Translations under genes and position numbers: made by a program
Notes under the pieces: generated by a model
What the model saw: the letters and a program-made list of their open reading frames with translations, nothing else
What the model was told of the DNA's origin: nothing
The model's database searches: none
NCBI RefSeq assembly: GCF_004804335.1
Contig: NZ_SRXY01000004.1
Location: 417,014 to 481,013 of the forward strand
Source: Pacificoceanicola onchidii
GTDB taxonomy: Bacteria; Pseudomonadota; Alphaproteobacteria; Rhodobacterales; Rhodobacteraceae
Direction of reading: 5' to 3'
Length of the DNA: 64,000 nucleotides
Shown: positions 27,077-35,798 of the stretch, piece after piece
Layout of the letters: every line of letters starts with the position of its first letter
Position numbering within the stretch: position 1 is the stretch's first letter

Positions 27077-27803
27077 ATCTGGCGTATCTGCGCGGACTCA
27101 AACCTGACTGAAACCACGACACAAGGCTGACCATGCTGTAGCAGGGCAAGCCTGTCGCCGCCGTTATGTCGGGCGCATAGGGGCACATGTTCGTGCACTC
27201 GAGGACAAAAGCGCCAAGGTCCGAGTTTTCTTCGAGCAGGCATTGCGCCGCGTGAACGTTGTCCTTTCGCGCAAAATCGACGTTCAACCTCGGTTCATTA
27301 CCCAATATTGCGCGCGTGAACTCCGCCCCGCCTTCGGTTGTACCGACGGGCGTACCCTCCGGCACGCCTGCGGCCTGCAAGTGCGCTTTGGTCAGTGTCG
27401 ACTTTGAAATCGTCAGAACTCCGGCGCGTTTTCCATATGGCAAAGTGCGGTTCACCATGTCGACCTGCATCAAGGAAGATGTCACTACAGGCACCGGCAC
27501 AGCCCGGGCAAGCTCGTCCTGAAACAAGGACAGAAACCCGCAATTGGTTGTGATGCCATCCACACCATCCCGCACCAGATCCCGCGCCGCGTCAATAAAT
27601 GCAGGCAAGAGCCCCTTGGCCCCGCCGCGCACAACCCGATCCGGCGAAGCGTCGCGGACGATGCGATAAAGAACCGGGAAATCCCATGTCAGAGCATTGC
27701 CCATGTCCCCGGGAATCCGGGGAAATTCCGCGTCGAGCATCAAAATGCCCACAGACGCGCCGTAGATCGATTTGCCGCCCTCGGCGATCCATGCGTCGCT
27801 CAT
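27075..27803 (-). CDS. Aspartate/glutamate racemase-family protein
   Basis: This 242-aa protein starts at ATG 27803 with AGAGAGG upstream. It has the two-Cys layout of the Asp/Glu/hydantoin racemase superfamily: GITTNCGFLSLFQ near residue 90 and VLECTNMCPYAPDI near 210, the pair that moves the alpha proton. It may racemise an amino acid, hydantoin or related compound. It is divergent from the TPP-enzyme gene with 78 bp between them; a flavin D-amino-acid dehydrogenase and a LysR gene are close by, so D/L interconversion of the same unknown substrate is plausible. Confidence 0.82.
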   Translation of the reverse strand: MSDAWIAEGGKSIYGASVGILMLDAEFPRIPGDMGNALTWDFPVLYRIVRDASPDRVVRGGAKGLLPAFIDAARDLVRDGVDGITTNCGFLSLFQDELARAVPVPVVTSSLMQVDMVNRTLPYGKRAGVLTISKSTLTKAHLQAAGVPEGTPVGTTEGGAEFTRAILGNEPRLNVDFARKDNVHAAQCLLEENSDLGAFVLECTNMCPYAPDITAATGLPCYSMVSLVSWFQSGLSPRRYAR

Positions 27804-27881
27804 CGGCCTCTCTTGTCTTGCTTTTTGTCCATAGTCACCGCCACTGTGACAGCGAACCGGGGCGCTGCAAAGGGGGCGGGC

Positions 27882-29576
27882 ATGTCTGAAACGAACCGGA
27901 TGAACGGCGCGGAGGCGATGGTGCGCATGTTGGAGGCGCAGGGTGCCACGCATATCTTTGGGCTCTGCGGTGACACGACGTTGCCGTTTTACGATGCCAT
28001 GCGGGGGTTGGATCACGGGATAACCCATGTCCTGACCCGCGATGAACGCAGCGCCGCCTACATGGCGGATGGGTTCTCGCGCGTGACAGGACGGGTTGGT
28101 GTTTGTGAGGGGCCGTCCGGTGGCGGCGCGACCTATATTCTACCGGGGCTGATCGAAGCCAACGAAAGCTCTTACGCCGTGCTCGCGATTACCACGGATA
28201 TCTCCGTTGGCACCTACGGAAAATTTCCGCTGACCGAGGTGGATCAGGACGCGCTCATGCGGCCCTTGACCAAGTATAACACCGTCATCAAACAGGCCGC
28301 ACACATCCCACGCATGGTGCGCGCTGCCTTTCGCGCCATGACGTCAGGACGCGCAGGGGCTGCGCATCTTGGCCTGCCCTATGACATTCAATACGACGCG
28401 GTCGACCCAACGGATGTGCGGGGCGATCCGGTTTTTTCCACCTACCCGGCGCATCCCGCTGCACCGGAACCTGAGCGGATGACCGCGCTGGCAGAGGCAC
28501 TGCTGTCTGCAAAGGCACCGCTCATTGTTTGCGGCGGCGGTGTGATCATCGCCGGGGCCTGCGAAAGCTTGGGGCAGCTTGCGGATCGGCTCGACATCGC
28601 CGTGGCCACTTCCATTTCCGGGAAAGGCTCACTTTCCGACGATCACCCGCAAAGCCTCGGCGTTGTCGGCTCCAATGGCGGCACACCGGAAACATGGGAG
28701 ATGATGGAAAGCGCGGATCTCGTGCTGTTCCTCGGCTGCCGCGCTGGCTCAACCACCACGTCGCGGTGGACCGCGCCAAAACCGGGCACACGGGTTCTGC
28801 ACATCGACAGCGATCCGATGACCATCGGGGCGAATTACCCAACCGAAGTTGGGGTAGTAGGCGATCTGCGGTTGGCGCTTGAGGCGTTGATCCGGGACTT
28901 GGATGCGCGGCAAGACCTGCCGACCTTCGGCGGCGCGGCACGTGTTCAGGACATCAAGTCCCGAAAGTTCGCCCGTTTTCACAACCTGGCCCAAAGCGTT
29001 GAGGCTCCGATCCGGCCCGAGCGCCTTATCGACACGCTCAACCGGCTCTTGCCGGACAACGCTATCGTCGTGAGCGATCCGGGCACCTCCTGCCCGTATT
29101 ACAACGCGTTTGGCCACCGCCCCACGGCCGGCAGGACCTATATCACCAACCGCGCGCATGGCGCGCTCGGCTATGCGCTTGGCGCGTCCATCGGTGCGTG
29201 GTTCGGCAAACCAGATGCCAAAGTCGTCGCCATGATGGGAGATGGCAGTTTTGGCTTCACCTGCGGCGAATTGGAAACCGCCGTGCGATACAACGTTCCG
29301 GTGACCTTCATTGTCCTGAGCAATGCGAGCTTTGGTTGGATCAAAGCCAGCCAGAAGGACGACAAGGGCGGGCGGTATTACAACGTCGATTTCAACCGGA
29401 CTGATAACGCAAGGGTCGCCGAAGGGTTTGGTGTGAAGTCATGGACCGTGAACGATCCGGCCGATCTGGACGGAACAGTGGCAGCGGCTCTGGCCCATGA
29501 CGGGCCGACCCTGATCGACGTCGTGTGCCAAGCGCTGGAAGAGAGCGAAGCGCCGGTCATGCGTTGGATGGGTTAG
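27882..29576 (+). CDS. Thiamine-pyrophosphate enzyme of the acetolactate-synthase/decarboxylase superfamily
   Basis: This 564-aa protein starts at ATG 27882 with AAAGGGGG upstream. The three-domain layout is clear: an N-terminal Pyr domain with GLCGDTTLPFYDAM and the catalytic Glu in HVLTRDERSAAYMADGFSR, a central domain (LIVCGGGVIIAGA), and the C-terminal PP domain with GDGSFGFTCGELETAVRYN for Mg-TPP. It should decarboxylate a 2-keto acid or carry out a carboligation, but I cannot assign the substrate; it is not a clear IlvB. The last 20 bases overlap the 3' end of the convergent LysR gene. Confidence 0.88.
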   Translation: MSETNRMNGAEAMVRMLEAQGATHIFGLCGDTTLPFYDAMRGLDHGITHVLTRDERSAAYMADGFSRVTGRVGVCEGPSGGGATYILPGLIEANESSYAVLAITTDISVGTYGKFPLTEVDQDALMRPLTKYNTVIKQAAHIPRMVRAAFRAMTSGRAGAAHLGLPYDIQYDAVDPTDVRGDPVFSTYPAHPAAPEPERMTALAEALLSAKAPLIVCGGGVIIAGACESLGQLADRLDIAVATSISGKGSLSDDHPQSLGVVGSNGGTPETWEMMESADLVLFLGCRAGSTTTSRWTAPKPGTRVLHIDSDPMTIGANYPTEVGVVGDLRLALEALIRDLDARQDLPTFGGAARVQDIKSRKFARFHNLAQSVEAPIRPERLIDTLNRLLPDNAIVVSDPGTSCPYYNAFGHRPTAGRTYITNRAHGALGYALGASIGAWFGKPDAKVVAMMGDGSFGFTCGELETAVRYNVPVTFIVLSNASFGWIKASQKDDKGGRYYNVDFNRTDNARVAEGFGVKSWTVNDPADLDGTVAAALAHDGPTLIDVVCQALEESEAPVMRWMG

Positions 29577-30486
29577 CCTGTCGCACCGAATCTTTCACCG
29601 CGATCTTGCCGAGATCGTCGAGAAGCAGGTCCAGAAAAGCCCGGCCCACGGTAGACAAGGGCCGGGCTTTTGAGGTGATCACCACCATATCCATCAGAAT
29701 GCGCGGCGCGAAGGGGCGCGAGGTGAACCGCCCATCGCCCTCCTCCTCAAGCGCAAAGGGATCAAGCAGAGCCACCCCCATGCCCTCGCGTACGAATCCC
29801 AGAAGATTGCGGAAAAGATGAGAGTGCACCCGCGCATTCAGCGTCGCCCCGGCCTCTGCAAAAGCCGCGCGCAGGCGCCGGTGGGTCATGTGATCCGGCC
29901 CCATCACGATAAACGGCGTGTTGTCGAGTATTTCAGGGGTCAGAACATCATACACCGTCAAAGGATGATCCAGCGGCAGAGCGATTCTTGTCTCGATGTG
30001 AAAGGCGTGCACGTTGAATGCATCATGCAGCAAAGGACGCTCACAGACGCCGATCTCGAACAGGCCAGAGGCGACCCATTCTTGGATTTTGGAAGAGTAT
30101 TGCGATTGAAAGGTGATCGCCATGTCCGGCCTGTCCGCGGCAAAACGAGCGATCAGGCGCGGCATGTATCCGAAACTGATGGAGTGCTGAGAAGCAATCT
30201 GTAGCTGACCAGCCTGCTTGTTCTGCAAATCCGTGACGGCCTGTGCCACGTGATCCAACCCCCGAACCACGGTTTCAACCTCTCGATAGAGAACCTCTGC
30301 TTCTGGTGTGGGCACCAACCGTCCGCGCTGCCGCTCGAACAGGCGAAACCGCACCTCGCGCTCCAGCTGGGCCAACAGGTTCGAAAGACCGGGCTGCGAA
30401 ATGCCAAGTTGCGCGGCAGCGGCGGTGACCGTGCCGGTCTCGATGATGGCATGAAACGCCTGAAGTTGCCGGAATCGCAGGGACAT
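29557..30486 (-). CDS. LysR-family transcriptional regulator
   Basis: This 309-aa protein is taken from ATG 30486 (MSLRFRQLQAFHAI); ATGs at 30495 and 30498 are in frame and no good SD separates them. The N-terminal HTH (AAAAQLGISQPGLSNLLAQLE) is followed by a substrate-binding domain. It is divergent from the D-amino-acid-dehydrogenase-like gene, with a CATCAT-N8-ATGATG dyad at its own start region, and probably controls the catabolic genes on either side. The effector is unknown. Confidence 0.9.
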   Translation of the reverse strand: MSLRFRQLQAFHAIIETGTVTAAAAQLGISQPGLSNLLAQLEREVRFRLFERQRGRLVPTPEAEVLYREVETVVRGLDHVAQAVTDLQNKQAGQLQIASQHSISFGYMPRLIARFAADRPDMAITFQSQYSSKIQEWVASGLFEIGVCERPLLHDAFNVHAFHIETRIALPLDHPLTVYDVLTPEILDNTPFIVMGPDHMTHRRLRAAFAEAGATLNARVHSHLFRNLLGFVREGMGVALLDPFALEEEGDGRFTSRPFAPRILMDMVVITSKARPLSTVGRAFLDLLLDDLGKIAVKDSVRQANPSNA

Positions 30487-30492
30487 TTCACA

Positions 30493-30512
30493 CATCATAA
30501 GTTTTGATGATG
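30493..30512. promoter_or_regulatory. LysR-type dyad next to the regulator start
   Basis: CATCAT (30493-30498) and ATGATG (30507-30512) form a perfect 6-bp inverted repeat with an 8-base spacer, in the 103-bp gap between the LysR gene and the divergent flavoprotein gene, a usual place for a recognition site. Confidence 0.45.
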
Positions 30513-30589
30513 AGTCTTGCAATTATTTGTATTGGAAATGATGCAACCATCACGGCAGGCTCTGGATAACGAACGGGGGAATACACGGC

Positions 30590-31891
30590 ATGAAAAAGAC
30601 CATCGCCATCGTCGGCGCCGGAATTAACGGTGTTGCGACCGCGATTTGGCTGCAGCGGGATGGTCACGACGTGATCCTGATCGACCGGCTTGATCCGGGC
30701 GAGGGCGCGAGCCATGGCAATGGCGGTGTGCTGGCGAGTTGCTCCGTGGTGCCCGTGACCGTACCGGGGTTGTTGCGCAAGGCGCCGAAAATGCTGCTCG
30801 ACCCGCGGCAACCCCTGTTCCTGAAATGGGGCTACCTTCCAAAGCTTGCGCCCTGGCTGATGAAATATCTCGCCCATGGCAACACCAAGGACGTTCGGCG
30901 GATCGCTTCGGCGCTTACCGGGGTGATCGGCGACAGCCTTGCCGATCATCAGGCTCTGAGCGCCGAAACCGGAGCAGAGCGCTACCTCGTCCCTTCAGAT
31001 TACCTGTATCTTTACCCGGACCGCGCAGCCTATGAGGCCGACGCCTTCGGCTGGGGCATCCGGCGAGAGATGGGGTTCGACTGGGACGAACTCGAAGGCG
31101 AAGACTGGCGCACCTACGATCCGAACTTCTCTGACAGCATCGGATTTGCCGCCAGGTTCGGTAACCACGGCACAATCACGGATCCCGGGGCCTACGTCAA
31201 AACCCTTGCACGGCACGTCGAATCGCAGGGCGGCAAGATCGTGAAGGCCGAGGTCACAGGGCTTGTACAAGAAGGCGGGCAGGTCACCGGTGTGCGGGCC
31301 GGAGGAGAGACAATTGCCTGCGATGCAGCAGTTCTTGCCTTGGGAGCATGGTCCAAAGGGTTGGCCGATAAGCTCGGGCTCGACGTGCCGCTCGAGACCG
31401 AACGGGGCTATCATCTGGAGCTTTGGGAGCCGAATATTATGCCCAAGGCCCCGGTGATGGTGGCCAGCGGCAAATTTGTTGCAACGCCTATGGAAGGGCG
31501 CATCCGACTTGCCGGGATTGTCGAGTTTGGCGGCCTTGAAGCCGCGCCTTCCAAAGCCCCCTTCCGGCTTCTGCGTGACAACATCCGCGCTGCCATGCCC
31601 GGGCTGACATGGGCGCGGGAAGTGGAATGGATGGGCCACCGCCCAGCGCCTTCGGATTCGATTCCGGTCATCGGCGAAGTGCCGGGCATACGCGGCGCTT
31701 GGCTCGGGTTCGGGCACCACCATGTCGGACTGACAGGCGGGCCAAAGACCGGGCGGTTGCTTGCCCAGATGATTGGCGGGCACCGCCCGAATATTGACGT
31801 GACGCCCTATTCTCCGTCACGCTTTTCGAAACAGGCAAAATCCGTACCGGGCCAACCCGGACATCTCACCAAAGAACCAGCAAGGGAATGA
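30590..31891 (+). CDS. FAD-dependent oxidoreductase, D-amino-acid dehydrogenase type
   Basis: This 433-aa member of the DAO family has the N-terminal FAD fold IAIVGAGINGVATAIWLQ, then GASHGNGG, and the C-terminal GHHHVGLTGGPKTGRLLA that closes over the flavin. The small-subunit DadA type oxidises D-amino acids at the membrane and passes electrons to the quinone pool; related enzymes act on sarcosine or hydroxyproline. The start at 30590 agrees with the fold. The TRAP transporter genes begin 4 bp after its stop, so uptake and oxidation are probably linked. Confidence 0.88.
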   Translation: MKKTIAIVGAGINGVATAIWLQRDGHDVILIDRLDPGEGASHGNGGVLASCSVVPVTVPGLLRKAPKMLLDPRQPLFLKWGYLPKLAPWLMKYLAHGNTKDVRRIASALTGVIGDSLADHQALSAETGAERYLVPSDYLYLYPDRAAYEADAFGWGIRREMGFDWDELEGEDWRTYDPNFSDSIGFAARFGNHGTITDPGAYVKTLARHVESQGGKIVKAEVTGLVQEGGQVTGVRAGGETIACDAAVLALGAWSKGLADKLGLDVPLETERGYHLELWEPNIMPKAPVMVASGKFVATPMEGRIRLAGIVEFGGLEAAPSKAPFRLLRDNIRAAMPGLTWAREVEWMGHRPAPSDSIPVIGEVPGIRGAWLGFGHHHVGLTGGPKTGRLLAQMIGGHRPNIDVTPYSPSRFSKQAKSVPGQPGHLTKEPARE

Positions 31892-31895
31892 AGAC

Positions 31896-32870
31896 ATGAA
31901 GACACTGACAGGATTGATGGCAGCTACCGCGTTGACAGCGGTTTCCGCAACGGCGGCGATGGCAGACAAGTGGGACATGCCGCTGGCCTATTCGGCCACC
32001 AACTTCCACTCCGAAAACGCGGCAGAGTTCGCGACCTGCGTCACCGAAGCAACGGGCGGCAGCACGGAAATCGTCACCCACCCCTCCGGTTCACTGTTTG
32101 CCGGAAACGACATCAAGCGTGCGATCCAGACCGGGCAGGCGCCGATTGGCGAACGTCTGATCTCGGCGCACCAGAACGAGAACCCGCTGTTCGGCATCGA
32201 CTCGATCCCGTTCCTGGCCTCCTCCTTCGACGCGCATGAAAAACTCTGGGAAGTCGCCGGTCCGAAGATCGCCGAAGTGCTGGCCGAGCAAAACCTCGTC
32301 TACCTCTATTCCGTGCCGTGGCCGCCTCAGGGTCTCTACTTCAAGAAGCCGGTCGAGAGCGTGGCGGACATGGAAGGCATCAAGTTCCGGTCCTATTCCA
32401 CCGCAACCGCGCGCATGGCGGAACTGACCGGCATGTTGCCTGTACAGGTGGAGGCCGCCGAACTCAGCCAAGCGCTGGCCACCGGCGTAGCGGAGAGCTT
32501 CATCTCCTCCGGTGCAACGGGCTATGACCGCAAGGTTTGGGAGCATCTGACGCATTTCTACGAAGTGGACGCCTGGCTGCCCCGTAACATCATCTTCGCC
32601 AACAAAGACGCGTGGGACGGTCTCGATGATGCCACAAGAACGGCCATGACCGATTGCGCGGCAGAGGCGAAAACCCGTGGTTTGCAGGCATCGAAAGACT
32701 ACACCCAGTTCACGCTTGATGGCCTGAAGGCGGGCGGCATGGAAGTGGGTCGCGCGGGCGATAGCCTTGTCGGCGAACTCATGGTCATTGGCGACACCAT
32801 GACCAAGGAGTGGCTCGACAGCGCCGGTGACGAAGGCGCGGCCATCGTTGACGCCTACAAAATGCAATAA
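31896..32870 (+). CDS. dctP: TRAP transporter solute-binding protein (DctP family)
   Basis: This 324-aa periplasmic protein has a cleavable signal (MKTLTGLMAATALTAVSATAAMA). DctP features include an Arg-containing ligand region around GIKFRSYSTATARMAELTGMLPVQVEAAELSQALATG, with the family-typical hydrophobic packing. The Arg usually binds a ligand carboxylate, so an organic acid or amino-acid-like ligand is likely. It is the first gene of a DctP-Q-M set and is separated from DctQ by a hairpin. Confidence 0.94.
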   Translation: MKTLTGLMAATALTAVSATAAMADKWDMPLAYSATNFHSENAAEFATCVTEATGGSTEIVTHPSGSLFAGNDIKRAIQTGQAPIGERLISAHQNENPLFGIDSIPFLASSFDAHEKLWEVAGPKIAEVLAEQNLVYLYSVPWPPQGLYFKKPVESVADMEGIKFRSYSTATARMAELTGMLPVQVEAAELSQALATGVAESFISSGATGYDRKVWEHLTHFYEVDAWLPRNIIFANKDAWDGLDDATRTAMTDCAAEAKTRGLQASKDYTQFTLDGLKAGGMEVGRAGDSLVGELMVIGDTMTKEWLDSAGDEGAAIVDAYKMQ

Positions 32871-32910
32871 CGCGGAGAAAGCCTTTTCCTGAGGTTTTCT
32901 TCTCTTCTGG

Positions 32911-32930
32911 CCCACCCGTTCCCGGGTGGG
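32911..32930 (+). other. Intercistronic hairpin between dctP and dctQ
   Basis: CCCACCCG, loop TTCC, CGGGTGGG, followed by a weak pyrimidine tract. Such a hairpin typically protects the dctP message and lowers membrane-subunit expression by partial termination. Confidence 0.7.
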
Positions 32931-32960
32931 TCTCCCCCCTTTTCCAAACAGGGCCAAACC

Positions 32961-33482
32961 ATGACCGCGATCCGCCGCGTGCTTGATACGCTTTACCTCG
33001 CCGGGGGCGTCGTTGCCGCCGTGTTCACCGTACTGATCCTGGCAATCATCGTCGCACAGATGGTGGCGCGCTGGACCGGGCTGACCTTTCCCGGCGCTGC
33101 CGATTATGCCGGGTATTGCATGGCGGGTGCGAGTTTCTTTGCCTTTGCCTACGCGCTCAATCACGGCGCGCATATCCGGGTCAGCATCGCGCTCAACGCC
33201 ATGGGCCGGTATCGGCGCTGGGGCGAGACTTTCTGCTACGCCGTCGGTGCCGCCGTCACGACCTTCGTCGCGCGGTATGCATGGAAATACATGTTGCAAA
33301 GTCACAAGTTCAAAGACGTGAGCCAGGGGCAGGACGCCACGCCCCTCTGGATCCCGCAGCTGGTCATGGTGATCGGATCCATTCTTCTCGCGATTGCCTT
33401 CTGGGACAATCTTGTTCGCCTTCTGGTCACCGGAACCACCAACGTTCAGGACGACCTCACTGATCAAAGCCACGCGGAGTAA
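32961..33482 (+). CDS. dctQ: TRAP transporter small membrane subunit (DctQ)
   Basis: This 173-aa protein has four predicted transmembrane helices: about 12-35, 48-70, 85-110 and 128-152. The helix 2 region PGAADYAGYCMAGASFFAFAYAL and the following HGAHIRVS motif are DctQ signatures. It pairs with the large DctM subunit, 6 bp downstream, in the inner membrane. Confidence 0.93.
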   Translation: MTAIRRVLDTLYLAGGVVAAVFTVLILAIIVAQMVARWTGLTFPGAADYAGYCMAGASFFAFAYALNHGAHIRVSIALNAMGRYRRWGETFCYAVGAAVTTFVARYAWKYMLQSHKFKDVSQGQDATPLWIPQLVMVIGSILLAIAFWDNLVRLLVTGTTNVQDDLTDQSHAE

Positions 33483-33488
33483 AGACCC

Positions 33489-34799
33489 ATGGAACAACTT
33501 GCTCCGATCATCATTTTTCTTTTTGTCCTCTTCGCCCTGCTCGGCAGCGGCGTCTGGGTCGGTCTTGCGCTCATGGGTGTGGCCTGGGTCGGCATGGAGA
33601 TGTTCACGGTTCGCCCGGCGGGTGATGCCATGATCACGGTTGTCTGGCGCTCCACCTCGTCGTGGACGCTGACGGCCTTGCCCCTCTTCATCTGGATGGG
33701 CGAAATCCTGTTCCGAACGCGATTGTCCGAAGACATGTTCCGTGGTCTCAGTCCCTGGATGGCGCGCCTGCCGGGTGGCCTCGTACATACCAATATCGTT
33801 GGCTGTACCGTCTTTGCTGCGGTCTCCGGCTCCAGCGCCGCGACGCTGACGACCGTGGGCAAGATGTCCATCCCCGAACTGCGCAAACGCAACTATCCCG
33901 AACCCATGGTGATCGGTACTTTGGCCGGGGCTGCGACGCTTGGCCTCATGATCCCGCCGTCTCTGACCCTCATCGTCTATGGTGTGACGATCAATGAGAG
34001 CATCACCAAGCTGTTCTTTGCTGGCATCCTGCCCGGCCTCGTTCTTGCGCTGATGTTCATGGCCTATGTGGCGTTCTATTCCTTCATCTCGAAGAAATGG
34101 AATCCGACGCCTGATCCGGCCATGACCTTCATGGAAAAGGTCAGAAACTCCCGTTTCCTGATCCCGGTTCTGTTGCTGATCGTGGTGGTTATCGGCTCCA
34201 TGTACCTCGGCTTTGCCACTGCCACAGAGGCCGCCGCCTTCGGCGTGATCGGCGCAATGCTCCTCGCCGCCGCACAAGGCTCGCTCACCTGGTCCACGTT
34301 CACCGAAAGCCTCATGGGCGCGGTGCGCACCTCCGCGATGATCGCCCTGATCCTTGCGGGGGCCGCGTTCCTGTCGCTCTCCATGGGTTTCACTGGGCTG
34401 CCGCGTGGGCTCGCAGACATGATTGCCAGCTGGGAGTTGTCCCGTTTCGAGCTACTCATGGCGCTGCTGGTATTCTACATCATTCTCGGGTGCTTCCTCG
34501 ATGGCATCTCCAGCGTCGTTCTGACCATGGCCGTGGTTGAGCCAATGATCCGCGAAGCCGGGATTGACCTGATCTGGTTCGGCATTTTCATCGTGGTGGT
34601 CGTCGAGATGGCGCAGATCACCCCGCCCATCGGCTTCAACCTGTTTGTCCTGCAGGGCATGACAGAGCATCAAATGGGCTTCATCGCCCGCGCCGCCATC
34701 CCGATGTTCCTGATCATGGTGGTCATGGTCTTTGTTCTGATCGCCTTCCCGGACATCGCCACATGGTTGCCGGAGAACCTCAGGCAAAGGCCATCTTGA
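33489..34799 (+). CDS. dctM: TRAP transporter large membrane subunit (DctM)
   Basis: This 436-aa transport subunit has about 12 hydrophobic segments. Family motifs include TVGKMSIPELRKRNYPEPMVIGTLAGAATLG, LMIPPSLTLIVYGVTINES and ITPPIGFNLFVLQGMT. It carries out sodium-driven uptake of the solute delivered by the binding protein. Its 3' end overlaps the next gene by up to 37 bp. Confidence 0.95.
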   Translation: MEQLAPIIIFLFVLFALLGSGVWVGLALMGVAWVGMEMFTVRPAGDAMITVVWRSTSSWTLTALPLFIWMGEILFRTRLSEDMFRGLSPWMARLPGGLVHTNIVGCTVFAAVSGSSAATLTTVGKMSIPELRKRNYPEPMVIGTLAGAATLGLMIPPSLTLIVYGVTINESITKLFFAGILPGLVLALMFMAYVAFYSFISKKWNPTPDPAMTFMEKVRNSRFLIPVLLLIVVVIGSMYLGFATATEAAAFGVIGAMLLAAAQGSLTWSTFTESLMGAVRTSAMIALILAGAAFLSLSMGFTGLPRGLADMIASWELSRFELLMALLVFYIILGCFLDGISSVVLTMAVVEPMIREAGIDLIWFGIFIVVVVEMAQITPPIGFNLFVLQGMTEHQMGFIARAAIPMFLIMVVMVFVLIAFPDIATWLPENLRQRPS

Positions 34800-35710
34800 T
34801 CGACCCGCTTCGCGCGCTGGCGCGGCACGGGCAATGGGTGCTGACCTTCGGGCTGGCACTTGGCCTTGGATTGCCCGGGTTGGCCGACACGCTGCATCCT
34901 TGGTTGTCTTGGCTGGTGGTGGGGCTTCTTTACGTGTCGTTTCTGCGTCTATCCGTGGCAGGCATGCTGGAAGCGCTTCGGGCTTTGCCGGACGTCATGC
35001 CTCAGGTGCTCATCCTGCAATTGGCTCTGCCGCTTCTGGTTACGCTGATCGCATGGATTACGGGAACACTGACCAGCCCGGTCGCCCTCGCCCTGATCCT
35101 TGTCAGCGCCGCGCCTGCCATCGTGGGAAGCCCAAACGTCGTCGTGATCATGGGCGCATCACCAGAGCCTGCCCTGCGCCTCATGGTCGCCGGCACGCTC
35201 CTCCTGCCTCTAACGATCATCCCCGTCTTTGTCTTGTCACCAGTGTTGAGCGGGGTTTGGGAGGTGGTTCTAGCCGCTCTGCGCCTGCTTTTGACCATTG
35301 TCCTGACCGCACTGGCCGCGATGCTGACCCGTCGGTTGCTCTTTCCTAACCCCGGCCCGGTCGCGCTCGACCGATTGCAAGGTGCATCCGCCCTTGCCTT
35401 GGTCGGTGTTGTCATCGCCCTGATGCCAGCTGTGGCCGAGGTTGCGCGCACCTCCCTGAGCGCACTCGCGTTCTGGCTGGCCATCGCTTTTGCAACCAAT
35501 TTCGGGGCGCAGTGTGTCGGCCAGGTCCTGACAAAACGCGCTCCCAGAGACGAAGGTCTCGCGCTCTCGTTCATCGCGGGCAACCGCAACATCGCGCTGT
35601 TTCTGGTCTCCCTGCCACCGGAAGCGACAACCCAGATCCTGCCCTTCATCGGCTGCTACCAGCTGCCGATGTACCTCACACCGCTCTTGCTCAGACGGCT
35701 ATATTCTTAA
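34763..35710 (+). CDS. Multi-pass membrane protein resembling the bile-acid:sodium symporter (BASS) family
   Basis: The product is up to 315 aa with about 9-10 hydrophobic helices and a GSPNVVVIMGASPEPALRLMVAGTLLLP stretch like the cross-over helices of BASS transporters. ATG at 34763 overlaps dctM by 37 bp; a TTG at 34796 has AAAGG five bases upstream and a 4-base TTGA overlap, and is an equally good or better start. The family moves organic anions or keto acids with sodium. It could export a by-product of the catabolic pathway. Identification is by general resemblance only. Confidence 0.65.
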   Translation: MVAGEPQAKAILIDPLRALARHGQWVLTFGLALGLGLPGLADTLHPWLSWLVVGLLYVSFLRLSVAGMLEALRALPDVMPQVLILQLALPLLVTLIAWITGTLTSPVALALILVSAAPAIVGSPNVVVIMGASPEPALRLMVAGTLLLPLTIIPVFVLSPVLSGVWEVVLAALRLLLTIVLTALAAMLTRRLLFPNPGPVALDRLQGASALALVGVVIALMPAVAEVARTSLSALAFWLAIAFATNFGAQCVGQVLTKRAPRDEGLALSFIAGNRNIALFLVSLPPEATTQILPFIGCYQLPMYLTPLLLRRLYS

Positions 35711-35798
35711 GTTTGGGTAAACAAGTATCTTAGCAAATCTCAATTGTTGGACCGCCAAACCGGGTTAGAACAGGGTATCTACTCTTGGGAGGCGCGCT

